Positions 18,803 through 27,192 of a DNA stretch of 64,000 nt are shown here, piece after piece. A program made the position numbers and the translations under genes. Numbering within the stretch: position 1 is the stretch's first letter; each line of letters opens with the position of its first letter. This DNA comes from Muricoccus nepalensis (GTDB taxonomy: Bacteria; Pseudomonadota; Alphaproteobacteria; Acetobacterales; Acetobacteraceae). Where the stretch lies: assembly GCF_006438825.1 (NCBI RefSeq), contig NZ_RCZP01000001.1:311056-375055 (forward strand), in the 5' to 3' direction. The notes beneath the pieces were generated by a model that saw only the letters and a program-made list of their open reading frames with translations, had not been told where the DNA came from and did not search any database.

Positions 18803-19972
18803 TCAGGCGGGGGCGTGGAGGCTGCCGGCGATGCGCTCCGCCTCGGCACGGGCGGCGGCGTCGAGGTCGAGCACGGCGCCGAGGCTCGCCACCGGCGGCG
18901 CGCCGAGGCGTTCCAGGGTCTCCTCCACCACGCGCGCGATGTCGAGGAAGCCGAGGCGGCGGTCGAGGAAGCGCGCCACCGCTACCTCGTTCGCCGCGTT
19001 GAGGATGGTGGGGGCGCCGCCGCCCGCCAGCAAGGCCTCCCGCGCGAGGCGGAGCGCGGGGAAGCGAACGGGATCGGGCGCCGAGAACTCCAGCCGGCCG
19101 AGGGCGGCGAGGTCCAGGCGGGGCACGTCGGCCCGCATCCGGTCCGGCCAGGCCAGCGCGTGGGCGATGGGCGTCCGCATGTCCGGCGAGCCGAGCTGGG
19201 CCAGCAGCGAGCCGTCCGCGTACTGCACCAGCCCGTGGACGGCGGACTGGGGATGCACCAGCACCTCGATCCGGTCCGGCTCCACCGGGAAGAGCCGCGC
19301 GGCCTCGATCAGCTCCAGCCCCTTGTTGAACATGGTGGCGCTGTCGACGCTGATCTTGGCGCCCATGGACCAGACGGGGTGGCGCACCGCCTGCTCGGGC
19401 GTGGCCGCGCGCATCTCGGCGAGGCTCGCGGTGCGGAACGGCCCGCCCGAGGCCGTGAGGATGATCCGCTCCACCATGGCGGGGTCCCGGGCGTCGAGGG
19501 CCTGGAAGATCGCGTTGTGCTCGGAGTCGACGGGCAGCAGCGTGGCCCCCGCGTCGGCGACGGCGCGGAGGAAGATGTCGCCGGCGCAGACCAGCGCCTC
19601 CTTGTTCGCCAGCGCCAGCGTGCCCCCGCGGCGGAGCGCGGCCAGCGCCGGGCCCAGCCCCGCGGCGCCGACGATGGCGGCCATGGTCCAGTCCACCGGG
19701 CGGGCCGCGGCCTCGGCCACCGCCTCCGGCCCGGCCGCGGACTCGATTCCGCTGCCGGCCAGGGCGTCGCGCAGCGCGGGCAGCCCCGCGGGGTCGGCCA
19801 GCACGGCCAGCCGGGCGCGGAGGCGCCGCGCGGTCGCGGCCAGCGCCACCGCGTCGCGCCCGGCGATGAGCGCCTCCACCGCGAAGGCGCCCTCGGGCGC
19901 CGCCTCGAGGAGGGAAGCGGTGGAGCGCCCGACCGAGCCGGTGGCGCCGAGGATGGTCACGGTGCGCGTCAT
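18803..19972 (-). CDS. dxr: 1-deoxy-D-xylulose 5-phosphate reductoisomerase
   Basis: Dxr (IspC) makes 2-C-methyl-D-erythritol 4-phosphate using NADPH in the non-mevalonate isoprenoid pathway. The 389-residue protein opens with the Rossmann loop [12 protein letters not shown] and carries [11 protein letters not shown], the metal-binding [18 protein letters not shown] and the [18 protein letters not shown] flap region, all invariant family blocks. ATG 19972; cdsA ends about 30 bases upstream. Adjacent uppS uses the downstream product of this pathway. Confidence 0.96.
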   Translation of the reverse strand: MTRTVTILGATGSVGRSTASLLEAAPEGAFAVEALIAGRDAVALAATARRLRARLAVLADPAGLPALRDALAGSGIESAAGPEAVAEAAARPVDWTMAAIVGAAGLGPALAALRRGGTLALANKEALVCAGDIFLRAVADAGATLLPVDSEHNAIFQALDARDPAMVERIILTASGGPFRTASLAEMRAATPEQAVRHPVWSMGAKISVDSATMFNKGLELIEAARLFPVEPDRIEVLVHPQSAVHGLVQYADGSLLAQLGSPDMRTPIAHALAWPDRMRADVPRLDLAALGRLEFSAPDPVRFPALRLAREALLAGGGAPTILNAANEVAVARFLDRRLGFLDIARVVEETLERLGAPPVASLGAVLDLDAAARAEAERIAGSLHAPA

Positions 19973-20003
19973 GGCGTCGCCCCCGGGTTCAGGTTGGGGG
20001 AGC

Positions 20004-20891
20004 TTAGCGCCACAGCGCGCCGCCGTAGCCGATGAGGAGCGCGAGGAGCATGGCGGCCGGCGCCGCGGCCAGCAGCCCGTCCAGCCGGTCCAGCAATCCC
20101 CCGTGCCCGGGGATGAGGCTGGAGGTGTCCTTCACGTTGAAGTGCCGCTTGATGCCGGATTCCAGCAGGTCGCCCGCCTGGGTCGCGACCGCCAGCACCG
20201 CCGCCGCCGCCGCCGCCCGCGCCGGGCTGCCGGGCGCGAGCTCCGGGGCCAGGACCGCGCCGATCGCCATGGCGAGCAGCAGCCCGCCGGCCGATCCGCT
20301 CCAGGTCTTGGCCGGCGAGACCTGCGGCCAGAGCAGCGGCCCGCCGAGCGCCCGCCCCGCCAGGTAGGCGCCGATGTCGCTCGCCCAGACCACCAGCAGC
20401 AGGAAGACGAGGTTGGCCCGCCCCGCCTCGTTCTCGTGCCGGAGCTCGATGAGGCAGAGGCCGGCGACGCCGATGTAGAGGACGCCGAGCGCGAGCCGCA
20501 GCGCCGGCTGGCGCGGCCGGTCCCGCCCCCGCAGCCCCGCGGCGGAGACCCAGGTCAGCAGGAAGCCGCCGCCGAGCACGAGCCAGGCGGCGAGCGGGTA
20601 TTCCAGCACGGCCAGCGTGCCCGCCAGCAGCACCGCCGCCGGCACCACCGCGCCCGGCATGGTCACCGTGCGCAGCCCGCAGAGATGCACCCATTCCCAG
20701 GTCAGGATGGCGGCGCCGAGCGCCAGGAGGAAGGTGTAGGCGTTCGCGCCGAGCCAGACGCAGAGAACGGCGGCCGGGGCGAGGACAATGGCCGAGAGAG
20801 CGCGCTTGCGAAGGTCCCGCCAGTTCTTGCCGGGCGTTGCGGGAGGGGTCGCCGGGGCGCCCCCCTCCGGCACGCTGCCTGCCTGGGCCAC
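20004..20891 (-). CDS. cdsA: Phosphatidate cytidylyltransferase
   Basis: CdsA makes CDP-diacylglycerol from phosphatidate and CTP at the inner membrane, feeding all phospholipids. The 295-residue protein has about eight hydrophobic helices, the [13 protein letters not shown] segment, and the signature block from [19 protein letters not shown] through [12 protein letters not shown] with its conserved Lys and Asp residues. Start GTG 20891, four bases after the uppS stop. Position between uppS and dxr is the standard one. Confidence 0.95.
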   Translation of the reverse strand: MAQAGSVPEGGAPATPPATPGKNWRDLRKRALSAIVLAPAAVLCVWLGANAYTFLLALGAAILTWEWVHLCGLRTVTMPGAVVPAAVLLAGTLAVLEYPLAAWLVLGGGFLLTWVSAAGLRGRDRPRQPALRLALGVLYIGVAGLCLIELRHENEAGRANLVFLLLVVWASDIGAYLAGRALGGPLLWPQVSPAKTWSGSAGGLLLAMAIGAVLAPELAPGSPARAAAAAAVLAVATQAGDLLESGIKRHFNVKDTSSLIPGHGGLLDRLDGLLAAAPAAMLLALLIGYGGALWR

Positions 20892-20895
20892 CGTC

Positions 20896-21642
20896 TCAGC
20901 CGGTCCGGGCGCCGAAGCGGCGGTCCCGGCGGTGGTACTCGGCGACCGCCTCCCGCAGGTGCGCGGCGTCGTAGTCGGGCCAGAGGACGGGCTGGAAGAC
21001 GAGCTCCGCGTAGGCGCACTGCCAGAGAAGGAAGTTCGATAGGCGGCTCTCGCCGGAGGTGCGGATGATGAGGTCGGGGTCGGGCATCCCCGCGGTGTCG
21101 AGATGGGCGGCCAGCGCCGCCTCGTCGATCTGCTCCGCCTTGATCTCCCCGGCCGCGACCCGGCGGGCCAGGGCGCGCGCGGCCCCCACCAGCTCGGCCC
21201 GGCCGCCGTAGGAGAGGGCGACGTTGAGGTTCAGCCGCGCGTTCCCGGCCGTCGCGGCCTCGGCGCGCGCGATCTCGGCCTGCATCCCCGGCCCGAAGGC
21301 GGTGCGGTCGCCGATGACCCGGAGCCGGACGCCCTTCTCGACGAGCTGGCCCACCTCGTGGCGGAGGTAGTGGCGCATCAGGCCGGTGAGGTCCCGCACC
21401 TCGTCCGCCGGGCGGCGCCAGTTCTCGCTGCTGAAGGCGAAAAGGGTGACCCAGGAGATGCCGATCTCCCCCGCCGCCTCGATCAGGCGGCGCGTCGCCT
21501 CGGCCCCGGCCTTGTGGCCGAGCGCGCGGGGCACGCCGCGGGCCGCGGCCCAGCGGCCGTTGCCGTCCATGATGACGCCCACGTGGAGCGGGGCGGGAGG
21601 GGCGTCCCCCCTCATCCGTTGGGTCTGCGTCGCGGCGCTCAT
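20896..21642 (-). CDS. uppS: Isoprenyl transferase (undecaprenyl diphosphate synthase)
   Basis: UppS condenses isopentenyl units onto farnesyl diphosphate to make the C55 lipid carrier for cell-wall and LPS synthesis. The 248-residue cis-prenyltransferase shows HVGVIMDGNGRWA (diphosphate-binding loop and catalytic Asp), LGHKAGAEA, TLFAFSSENWRRP and the C-terminal RTSGESRLSNFLLWQ with the metal-binding Glu soon after (YAELVF). ATG 21642 lies 13 bases after the frr stop. Confidence 0.95.
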   Translation of the reverse strand: MSAATQTQRMRGDAPPAPLHVGVIMDGNGRWAAARGVPRALGHKAGAEATRRLIEAAGEIGISWVTLFAFSSENWRRPADEVRDLTGLMRHYLRHEVGQLVEKGVRLRVIGDRTAFGPGMQAEIARAEAATAGNARLNLNVALSYGGRAELVGAARALARRVAAGEIKAEQIDEAALAAHLDTAGMPDPDLIIRTSGESRLSNFLLWQCAYAELVFQPVLWPDYDAAHLREAVAEYHRRDRRFGARTG

Positions 21643-21655
21643 GATGTCGGGCCGG

Positions 21656-22228
21656 TCAGACGGCCTTGATGTCCTTTTCCTTCTCGGCGTAGGCCGCGTC
21701 CACCTTCTTCACGTACTCGTCCGTCAGCTTCTGGACGTCGTCGGACCAGCGCTTGGCGTCGTCCTTCGATACCTCGGACTTGGTTTCCCAGCCCTTGATC
21801 GTCTCCATCCCATCCCGGCGAACGCCGCGGATGGAGACCTTGTTGGCCTCGGCGTACTTGGCCGCCTGCTTGGCCAGGTCGTTGCGGCGTTCCTGGGTCA
21901 GCGGCGGCAGGGGCACGCGGATGACCTGCCCCTCGGCCTGGGGGTTGAGGCCGAGATTGGCGTCGCGGATGGCAACCTCCACGGCCTTGGTGACGGACTT
22001 GTCCCAGACCTGCACCGACAGCAGCCCGGGGCCGGCGACGGAGATGTTGGCGACCTGGCTCAGCGGCTGGTTGGTGCCGTAGGCCTCGACCCGGATCGGC
22101 TCGAGCAGCGCCGGGCTCGCGCGCCCGGTGCGAAGGCCCGTGAACTCCTTGCGAAGCGTCTCGAGCGCGCCGTCCATCCGGCGGACGAGGTCCTTGCGCA
22201 ACTCGGGGAAGTCAGGGGGAGCGGCCAT
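21656..22228 (-). CDS. frr: Ribosome recycling factor
   Basis: Frr, with EF-G, splits post-termination ribosomes. The 190-residue protein shows the family's RRMDGALETLRKEFTGLRTGRASP in the first helix, the LSQVANISV turn in the second domain and the closing helix (KLTDEYVKKVDAAYAEKEKDI). It begins at ATG 22228, nine bases after pyrH, and is part of the rpsB-tsf-pyrH-frr string. Confidence 0.96.
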   Translation of the reverse strand: MAAPPDFPELRKDLVRRMDGALETLRKEFTGLRTGRASPALLEPIRVEAYGTNQPLSQVANISVAGPGLLSVQVWDKSVTKAVEVAIRDANLGLNPQAEGQVIRVPLPPLTQERRNDLAKQAAKYAEANKVSIRGVRRDGMETIKGWETKSEVSKDDAKRWSDDVQKLTDEYVKKVDAAYAEKEKDIKAV

Positions 22229-22237
22229 GGGTCTGCC

Positions 22238-22957
22238 TCAGCTCTCGTGAACCGTGGTGAACTTGCCCTCGCCCTTCATGACGGCGGTGAAGGCACCCGG
22301 TTCGTGGATGTCGAAGACGATGATCGGGAGCTTGTTCTCGCGGGCGAGCGAGATGGCCGCCGCGTCCATGACGGCCAGGTCGCGGGCCAGCATGTCATGG
22401 TAGGTCAGGGCCTCGTAGCGCTCGGCCAGCGGGTCCTTGCGGGGGTCGGCCGTGTAGACGCCGTCCACCTGCGTGCCCTTGAGGAGCACGTCGCAGCCCA
22501 TCTCGGCCGCGCGGAGGGCGGCCGCCGTGTCGGTCGTGAAGAAGGGGTTGCCCGTGCCGGCGGCGAAGATCACCACCCGCCCCTTCTCCATGTGCCGCAC
22601 GGCGCGGCGGCGGATGAAGGGCTCGCAGAGGGTCGTCATGGGGATGGCGGACTGCACCCGGGTCGCGACGCCCGCCTTCTCCAGCGCGTTCTGCATGGCG
22701 AGCGCGTTGATCACGGTGGCCAGCATGCCCATGCCGTCGGCCTGGGCCCGGTCCATCCCGGCGGCCGCGCCGGAGACGCCGCGGAAGATGTTGCCGCCGC
22801 CGATCACGAGGCCGACCTGGATGCCGAGCTGGGTGACGGCGAAGATGTCCTCGGCGATCGCGTTCACGGTCGCGGCATCGAGGCCGTAGTTGCCCGGCCC
22901 CATCAGGGCCTCGCCGGAAACCTTCAGCAGGACGCGCTTGTAGCGGAGGCTTGTCAT
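22238..22957 (-). CDS. pyrH: Uridylate kinase
   Basis: PyrH phosphorylates UMP to UDP, providing all pyrimidine nucleotides. The 239-residue amino-acid-kinase fold protein has [12 protein letters not shown] at the N-terminus, the GGGNIFRG loop, [16 protein letters not shown] and [19 protein letters not shown] 22957. It is separated from tsf by 166 bases containing two strong hairpins, so it may also have its own promoter. Confidence 0.96.
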   Translation of the reverse strand: MTSLRYKRVLLKVSGEALMGPGNYGLDAATVNAIAEDIFAVTQLGIQVGLVIGGGNIFRGVSGAAAGMDRAQADGMGMLATVINALAMQNALEKAGVATRVQSAIPMTTLCEPFIRRRAVRHMEKGRVVIFAAGTGNPFFTTDTAAALRAAEMGCDVLLKGTQVDGVYTADPRKDPLAERYEALTYHDMLARDLAVMDAAAISLARENKLPIIVFDIHEPGAFTAVMKGEGKFTTVHES

Positions 22958-23041
22958 TCTGTGCTGCGGTCCCGGAAGCTGGCGAGGTTAATCGCGCCCA
23001 GGCGGCCCGGCAAGGCACCGGGCCGGACGGGCAAGGCGTCC

Positions 23042-23090
23042 GCCGCCCGGGCGCCGGGCGGCGGCAGGCCCCCCTCCGCGGCGGAGGGGG
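23042..23090 (-). terminator. Two tandem hairpins between tsf and pyrH
   Basis: On the - strand, read after the tsf stop, come a 9-bp stem with a three-base loop (23070-23078 with 23082-23090, arms CCCCCTCCG / CGGAGGGGG) and then another perfect 9-bp stem (23042-23050 with 23054-23062, arms GCCGCCCGG / CCGGGCGGC). Neither has a clear T-run, so partial termination or RNA-end protection is likely. Confidence 0.5.
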
Positions 23091-23123
23091 CGGTCCGGGC
23101 GCGCGGGGCGCCCGGCGCCGGGC

Positions 23124-24038
23124 TCAGCCGGCGGTGCCGGCCGCGGCGGCGACCTCGGCGGCGAAGTCGCTCGTCTCCTTCTCGATGCCCTCGCCGAGCT
23201 GGAAGCGGGCGAAGCCGATCAGCGTGGCGCCGGCCTTCTGGACGACGGCCTTCACGCGGCTCTCGCCGTCATGCACCCAGACCTGCTCCAGCAGCACCAC
23301 CTCCTCGTAGTACTTGCGGATGCGCCCCTCGACCATCTTCTCGATGACCGCGGGGGGCTTGCCGGAGGCCTGGGCCTGCTCGGTCAGCACCGCGCGCTCG
23401 CGCTCGAGCGCCGCGTTGTCCACGGCCGTGACGTCGAGCGCCTCCGGGCGGGCGGCGGCGACGTGCATGCCGATCTGGCGGCCGAGCGTGACGATGGCGT
23501 CCCCGCCGTCGGCGGCCTCGAGGGCGGCCAGCACGCCGATCTTGCCCAGGCCCGGCTTCACCGCGCTGTGGACGTAGGTGGCGACCGCGCCCGAGGGCAC
23601 GGAGAGCACGCGGGCGCGGCGGATCGTCATGTTCTCGCCGATCGTGGCGATCAGGCGGGTCAGCTCCTCGGCGACCGTGTGGCCGGCGCCCGGGTAGGCC
23701 GCGCCCTTCAACGCCTCCACGTCCTCGCCGGCGTCGAGGGCGATCTTCGCGACCGTCTCCACGAAGCCCTGGAACTGCTCGTTGCGGGCCACGAAGTCGG
23801 TCTCGGCGTTCACCTCGACCATGGCGGCCTTCGTGCCGGCGGCGGCGACGCCGATCAGCCCCTCGGCGGCGACGCGGCCGGACTTCTTGGCGGCGGAGGA
23901 CAGGCCCTTCTTGCGCAGCCAGTCGATCGCGGCCTCGCTGTCGCCGTTGCTCTCCACGAGCGCCTTCTTGACGTCCATCATGCCCGCGCCGGTCTTCTCG
24001 CGCAGGTCGCGCACCATGGCTGCCGTGATCTCGGCCAT
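23124..24038 (-). CDS. tsf: Elongation factor Ts
   Basis: EF-Ts exchanges GDP for GTP on EF-Tu. The 304-residue protein begins [27 protein letters not shown], the invariant UBA-like N-terminal domain, followed by the core ([14 protein letters not shown], the Asp/Phe contact region) and the dimerisation module. The frame is open to 24158, but ATG 24038 matches the family N-terminus and has a GGGA ribosome site. It lies 176 bases downstream of rpsB. Confidence 0.96.
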   Translation of the reverse strand: MAEITAAMVRDLREKTGAGMMDVKKALVESNGDSEAAIDWLRKKGLSSAAKKSGRVAAEGLIGVAAAGTKAAMVEVNAETDFVARNEQFQGFVETVAKIALDAGEDVEALKGAAYPGAGHTVAEELTRLIATIGENMTIRRARVLSVPSGAVATYVHSAVKPGLGKIGVLAALEAADGGDAIVTLGRQIGMHVAAARPEALDVTAVDNAALERERAVLTEQAQASGKPPAVIEKMVEGRIRKYYEEVVLLEQVWVHDGESRVKAVVQKAGATLIGFARFQLGEGIEKETSDFAAEVAAAAGTAG

Positions 24039-24122
24039 CTCTCTATCCCGTCTTCTGGCGTGCCGGCCCGGCCGGGCGAACCCGGAGCTTGGCATCGCGG
24101 CCACTCGCTCGTGACCGGGGCG

Positions 24123-24163
24123 CGGCGTGTATGCGACACGCCGGGGCGGCAATGCCACCCCGG
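24123..24163 (-). other. Overlapping hairpins in the rpsB-tsf spacer
   Basis: Two stems can form between rpsB and tsf: 24123-24130 with 24136-24143 (CGGCGTGT / ACACGCCG, perfect 8 bp) and 24141-24149 with 24155-24163 (9 bp, one wobble pair in the transcript). They share bases 24141-24143, so they cannot both form completely. No T-run follows. They may act as an attenuator or RNA-processing site between the two genes. Confidence 0.45.
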
Positions 24164-24214
24164 CGCGATCAGTTCATTGCGAGCCTGGCGGGAACACCGC
24201 CGGGCAAGGCCCGA

Positions 24215-25192
24215 TCAGCCCGCGCGGTTGCCGTCGTCGCGGTTGTTCTGGACCATCGTCTCCAGGCTCTCGCCGTCCACGCCGGCGGTGACGCTCGACT
24301 GGGCCGTCTCGAGGGCCGGGCCGGCCGCCACGTCGGCGCCGCCGAGCGTGTCGAGGATGCTCTCGGCGAAGATGCCCACGCCCTCGGTCGAGGCGATGTC
24401 GAGCGGCGCGGAGGGCAGGGCCTCGTCGCCCGGCAGAGCGTCGACCGGCAGCGCGTCGACCGGCAGGTCGGCCTGGGCGCCGACGTCGATGCCGGAGTTG
24501 GACAGCTCGGCCGAGATGCCGTCGAACACGGCCGCTGCCATCATGTCGCAGTAGAGGTTGATGGCGCGGATCGCGTCGTCGTTGCCCGGGATCGGGAAGG
24601 CGACGCCGGAGGGGTCGGCGTTGGAGTCGCAGACGGCGATCACGGGGATGCCGAGCTTGTTGGCCTCCTCGATCGCCAGCTTCTCCTTGATCGTGTCGAT
24701 CACGAAGATCAGGTCGGGCAGGCCGCCCATCTCGCGGATCCCGCCGAGCGCGCGGTCGAGCTTCTCCTTCTCGCGCGTCAGCATGAGGATCTCCTTCTTG
24801 GTGAGACCCTGGGTGTTGCCGCCGAGCTGCTCGTCCATCTGCTTCAGGCGCTTGATGGAGCCGGTGATGGTCTTCCAGTTCGTGAGCATGCCGCCGAGCC
24901 AGCGGTGGTTCACGTAGTACTGGCCGCAGCGGGTCGCGGCCTCGGCCACGTAGTCCGCCGCCGCCTTCTTGGTGCCCACGAAGAGCACGCGGCCGCCGCC
25001 GGCCACCACGTCGCGGACGGTGCGCAGCGCGCGGTCCAGCATGGGGACGGTCTGCTGCAGGTCGAGGATGTGGACCTGGTTGCGGACGCCGAAGATGTAG
25101 GGGGCCATCTTCGGGTTCCACCGGCGGGTGTGATGGCCGAAGTGGACGCCGGCCTCGAGCAGGCCGCGCAGGGTGACATCGGGCATCGCCAT
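24215..25192 (-). CDS. rpsB: 30S ribosomal protein S2 with a long C-terminal extension
   Basis: S2 assembles late on the small subunit and holds S1. Residues 1-235 are canonical ([62 protein letters not shown]). The protein then continues for about 85 residues to 325, against 241 in E. coli. This tail is acidic and low in complexity; it contains a tandem LPVDA repeat ([13 protein letters not shown]) coded by 15-bp DNA repeats at 24431-24470. ATG 25192 has an AAGGA ribosome site. Confidence 0.94.
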   Translation of the reverse strand: MAMPDVTLRGLLEAGVHFGHHTRRWNPKMAPYIFGVRNQVHILDLQQTVPMLDRALRTVRDVVAGGGRVLFVGTKKAAADYVAEAATRCGQYYVNHRWLGGMLTNWKTITGSIKRLKQMDEQLGGNTQGLTKKEILMLTREKEKLDRALGGIREMGGLPDLIFVIDTIKEKLAIEEANKLGIPVIAVCDSNADPSGVAFPIPGNDDAIRAINLYCDMMAAAVFDGISAELSNSGIDVGAQADLPVDALPVDALPGDEALPSAPLDIASTEGVGIFAESILDTLGGADVAAGPALETAQSSVTAGVDGESLETMVQNNRDDGNRAG

Positions 25193-25323
25193 GGTGGCGG
25201 TTCCTTCTTCCGATTGATCCGGTTAGGCCTCCGCGGCGCTGTACCAGCCGGATGTTCCTGACGGAAAACCGGGAGGACCGGACCCTGCCGCGTGTCTCGG
25301 AAGGGCGCACCGCGTGCGGATTT

Positions 25324-25388
25324 GCCGGGCGGAGGGAGGTCCCCCCGCCCGGCGGGCCGCATATGGCACGCCGGGCCCGGCCGGGCAA
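25324..25388 (-). promoter_or_regulatory. Candidate rpsB promoter and leader hairpin
   Basis: On the - strand, TTGCCC (25388-25383) and CATATG (25365-25360) are separated by 17 bases, an acceptable sigma-70-like pair. The transcript would start near 25353, directly at a 9-bp stem (25345-25353 with 25324-25332, GCCGGGCGG / CCGCCCGGC) with an internal GGG/CCC. Leader structures upstream of rpsB are often used by S2 for feedback. Assigned by eye only. Confidence 0.35.
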
Positions 25389-25451
25389 GGGCGCCCCCCC
25401 GTCCGTGCCTCAGGCCGGCCCGCTCCGACCGGCCCCTTCCAATCGGCCGCG

Positions 25452-25997
25452 TCAGGCGGCGAAGGCGTCCTCCAGCCGCTTGAGCATCGCCTTCTCGTTG
25501 GTCGAGGTCTTGCTCATCAGCCCGAGGAAGCCCCCCGACGCCTCCGCCACCTGGTGGGCGCGGGCCATGACGTCCTTGTGGAGCGCGGCGCGGGCCTCGG
25601 GCGCGAGGGCGTGGACGTAGTCCGTCCAGAGGGCGAGTAGGTCCTGCGGGGGGTGCTGGGCCAGCCAGTGGTCGAGCAGCGCGTGGGCGGCGGTGCCGGC
25701 GGGAATGCCGGCCCCGTCGGCCGCGGCGAGGACGGCGCGGCGCTCCTCCTCGTCCGGGCTGCCATCCGCCCAGGCGACGAGCACGAGGGGGGCGAGGGAG
25801 AGGGCGGCCAGGGCGTTCGTCCCGATGCCGTGGGCCTCCAGCCGCTCCATCATCTTGGGGTCCTGCAGGCCGGCGGCGCCGGAGAGCTCCTTCTGGCCCT
25901 CGGGCGCGTGCAGGCGCCGGATCAGCTCCGCGTTCTCGCGCGCGAAGAAGGCCTCCTCCAGCGCCTTGCGGCGGTCGTCGAGGAAATCGTGGCTCAT
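25452..25997 (-). CDS. TerB-like domain protein, function unknown
   Basis: This 181-residue soluble, mostly helical protein has a TerB-like core: LAPLVLVAWADGSPDEEERRAVLAAADGAGI, the pattern of hydrophobic residues followed by a DGxxxxEE acidic segment that begins TerB/DjlA-type domains. An N-terminal charged helix (DRRKALEEAFFARENAELIRR) precedes it. TerB-like domains bind metal in some proteins; here no other tellurite-resistance gene is near, so a resistance role should not be assumed. It is upstream of rpsB on the same strand but separated by 259 bases. Confidence 0.6.
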   Translation of the reverse strand: MSHDFLDDRRKALEEAFFARENAELIRRLHAPEGQKELSGAAGLQDPKMMERLEAHGIGTNALAALSLAPLVLVAWADGSPDEEERRAVLAAADGAGIPAGTAAHALLDHWLAQHPPQDLLALWTDYVHALAPEARAALHKDVMARAHQVAEASGGFLGLMSKTSTNEKAMLKRLEDAFAA

Positions 25998-26192
25998 GGC
26001 ATGCTCCAGGATGCTTCGTGGCCCTCGCGGGCGGCGGGGCCAGGATATGGGCAGCGGGCGCCGGCTCCAATGCCGGCCGCCGGGCTCGGCGGAAGCGGGC
26101 CGCTCCGGTTGTCAGGCGCGGCCCGCTTCTGCCACGCTCGGCCGCCAGGGCAAGGCGCCGGCAACAGGCGCCCGCCCACGGGAGGTACACGC

Positions 26193-27176
26193 ATGACGAC
26201 GCACCCGCGGGGGCGCCTGCCCCGCCGCCGCCTTCTCGCCCTCGGCGCTGCCGGGTTTGCCGCGCCCGCCATCGCTCAGTCGGGCTTCCCCAACCGGCCC
26301 ATCCGCCTCCTCGTGCCCTGGCCGCCCGGCGGTTCGGCGGACGCCCAGCTCCGGTCGCTCGCGGACATGGCCACGAAGGCCATCGGCCAGCCCGTCCTGA
26401 TCGAGAACCGCTCCGGCGCGCGCGGCCTGCTGGCGGCCCAGGCGCTGCTGCAGGCGGCGCCGGACGGCTACACCCTCGCCCAGCACCACCTCTCGGTCCT
26501 CCGCCACCCCTTCATGACCAAGGCCCGGTCCTGGGACCCGGTCGCGGACTTCACCCCGGTGCTGGGGCTGACGGGATGGCTCTTCGGCGTCGTCGTGCGG
26601 GCGGACAGCCCGATCCAGGACTGGGCGGGCTACGTCGCCGCCGCGCGGGCCCGGCCGGGGCGGATGACCTACTCCACGAGCGGCATCGGGACGAGCAACC
26701 ACATCGCCATGGAGGACATCTGCGCGCGCCTCGGCCTCGAGATGACGCACGTCCCCTTCCGCGGCACCACCGAGGGCGTCACCTCGCTGCTCGGCGGGCA
26801 GATCGACAGCATCGCCGACAGCTCCGCCTGGGTGCCGCAGGTGGAATCGGGCGCCTTCCGGCTCCTCTGCGTCTGGTCGCCCGAGCGCGCGGCGCGCTTC
26901 CCGGCGGTGCCCACGCTGAAGGAGCTGGGCGTGGACGTGGTGGTCACCTCGCCCTACGGCATCGCGGGCCCCAAGGGCATGGACCCCGGCGTGGTGCGCG
27001 CCCTGCACGACGCCTTCAAGGCGGCGCTGATGAGCCCGGAGAACACCGCCGTCCGCGAGCGCTGGGACATGCCCCTCGCCTACATGGACACCGCCGCCTA
27101 CCGCGACTTCATCGCGGAGCGCGTGGCCTACGAGCGCGAGATGGTCGGGCGCCTCCGCCTGAGCATCGACAGCTAG
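26193..27176 (+). CDS. Bug/TctC-family periplasmic solute-binding protein
   Basis: Bug proteins bind small carboxylates in the periplasm and either serve TctAB transporters or act as orphans. The 327-residue protein begins with a twin-arginine-like leader (RRRLLALGAAGFAAPAIAQ), followed by the family blocks FPNRPIRLLVPWPPGGSAD, the ENRSGARG loop, PDGYTL and TYSTSGIGTSNHIAMED. ATG 26193 has GGAGG at 26181-26185. No TctA or TctB gene is adjacent, so this is an orphan binding protein; the ligand cannot be told. Its stop lies in a duplicated 15-bp unit. Confidence 0.88.
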   Translation: MTTHPRGRLPRRRLLALGAAGFAAPAIAQSGFPNRPIRLLVPWPPGGSADAQLRSLADMATKAIGQPVLIENRSGARGLLAAQALLQAAPDGYTLAQHHLSVLRHPFMTKARSWDPVADFTPVLGLTGWLFGVVVRADSPIQDWAGYVAAARARPGRMTYSTSGIGTSNHIAMEDICARLGLEMTHVPFRGTTEGVTSLLGGQIDSIADSSAWVPQVESGAFRLLCVWSPERAARFPAVPTLKELGVDVVVTSPYGIAGPKGMDPGVVRALHDAFKAALMSPENTAVRERWDMPLAYMDTAAYRDFIAERVAYEREMVGRLRLSIDS

Positions 27177-27192
27177 GGCATCGACAGCTAGG
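27163..27192. repeat. Tandem 15-bp duplication across two convergent stop codons
   Basis: The unit GCATCGACAGCTAGG occurs twice head to tail (27163-27177 and 27178-27192). CTAG gives TAG on both strands: the first copy ends the Bug-type gene (+) at 27176 and the second ends dnaE (-) at 27188. Confidence 0.95.

Noticed and set aside
19969-20694. Overlapping frame of 241 codons in cdsA
   Set aside because: The translation is Gly/Ala/Arg-rich without membrane segments; cdsA (20004-20891) explains the region.
25452-25997. Tellurite resistance function for the TerB-like protein
   Set aside because: Only a TerB-like fold is suggested; no terC, terD or terZ gene is nearby.
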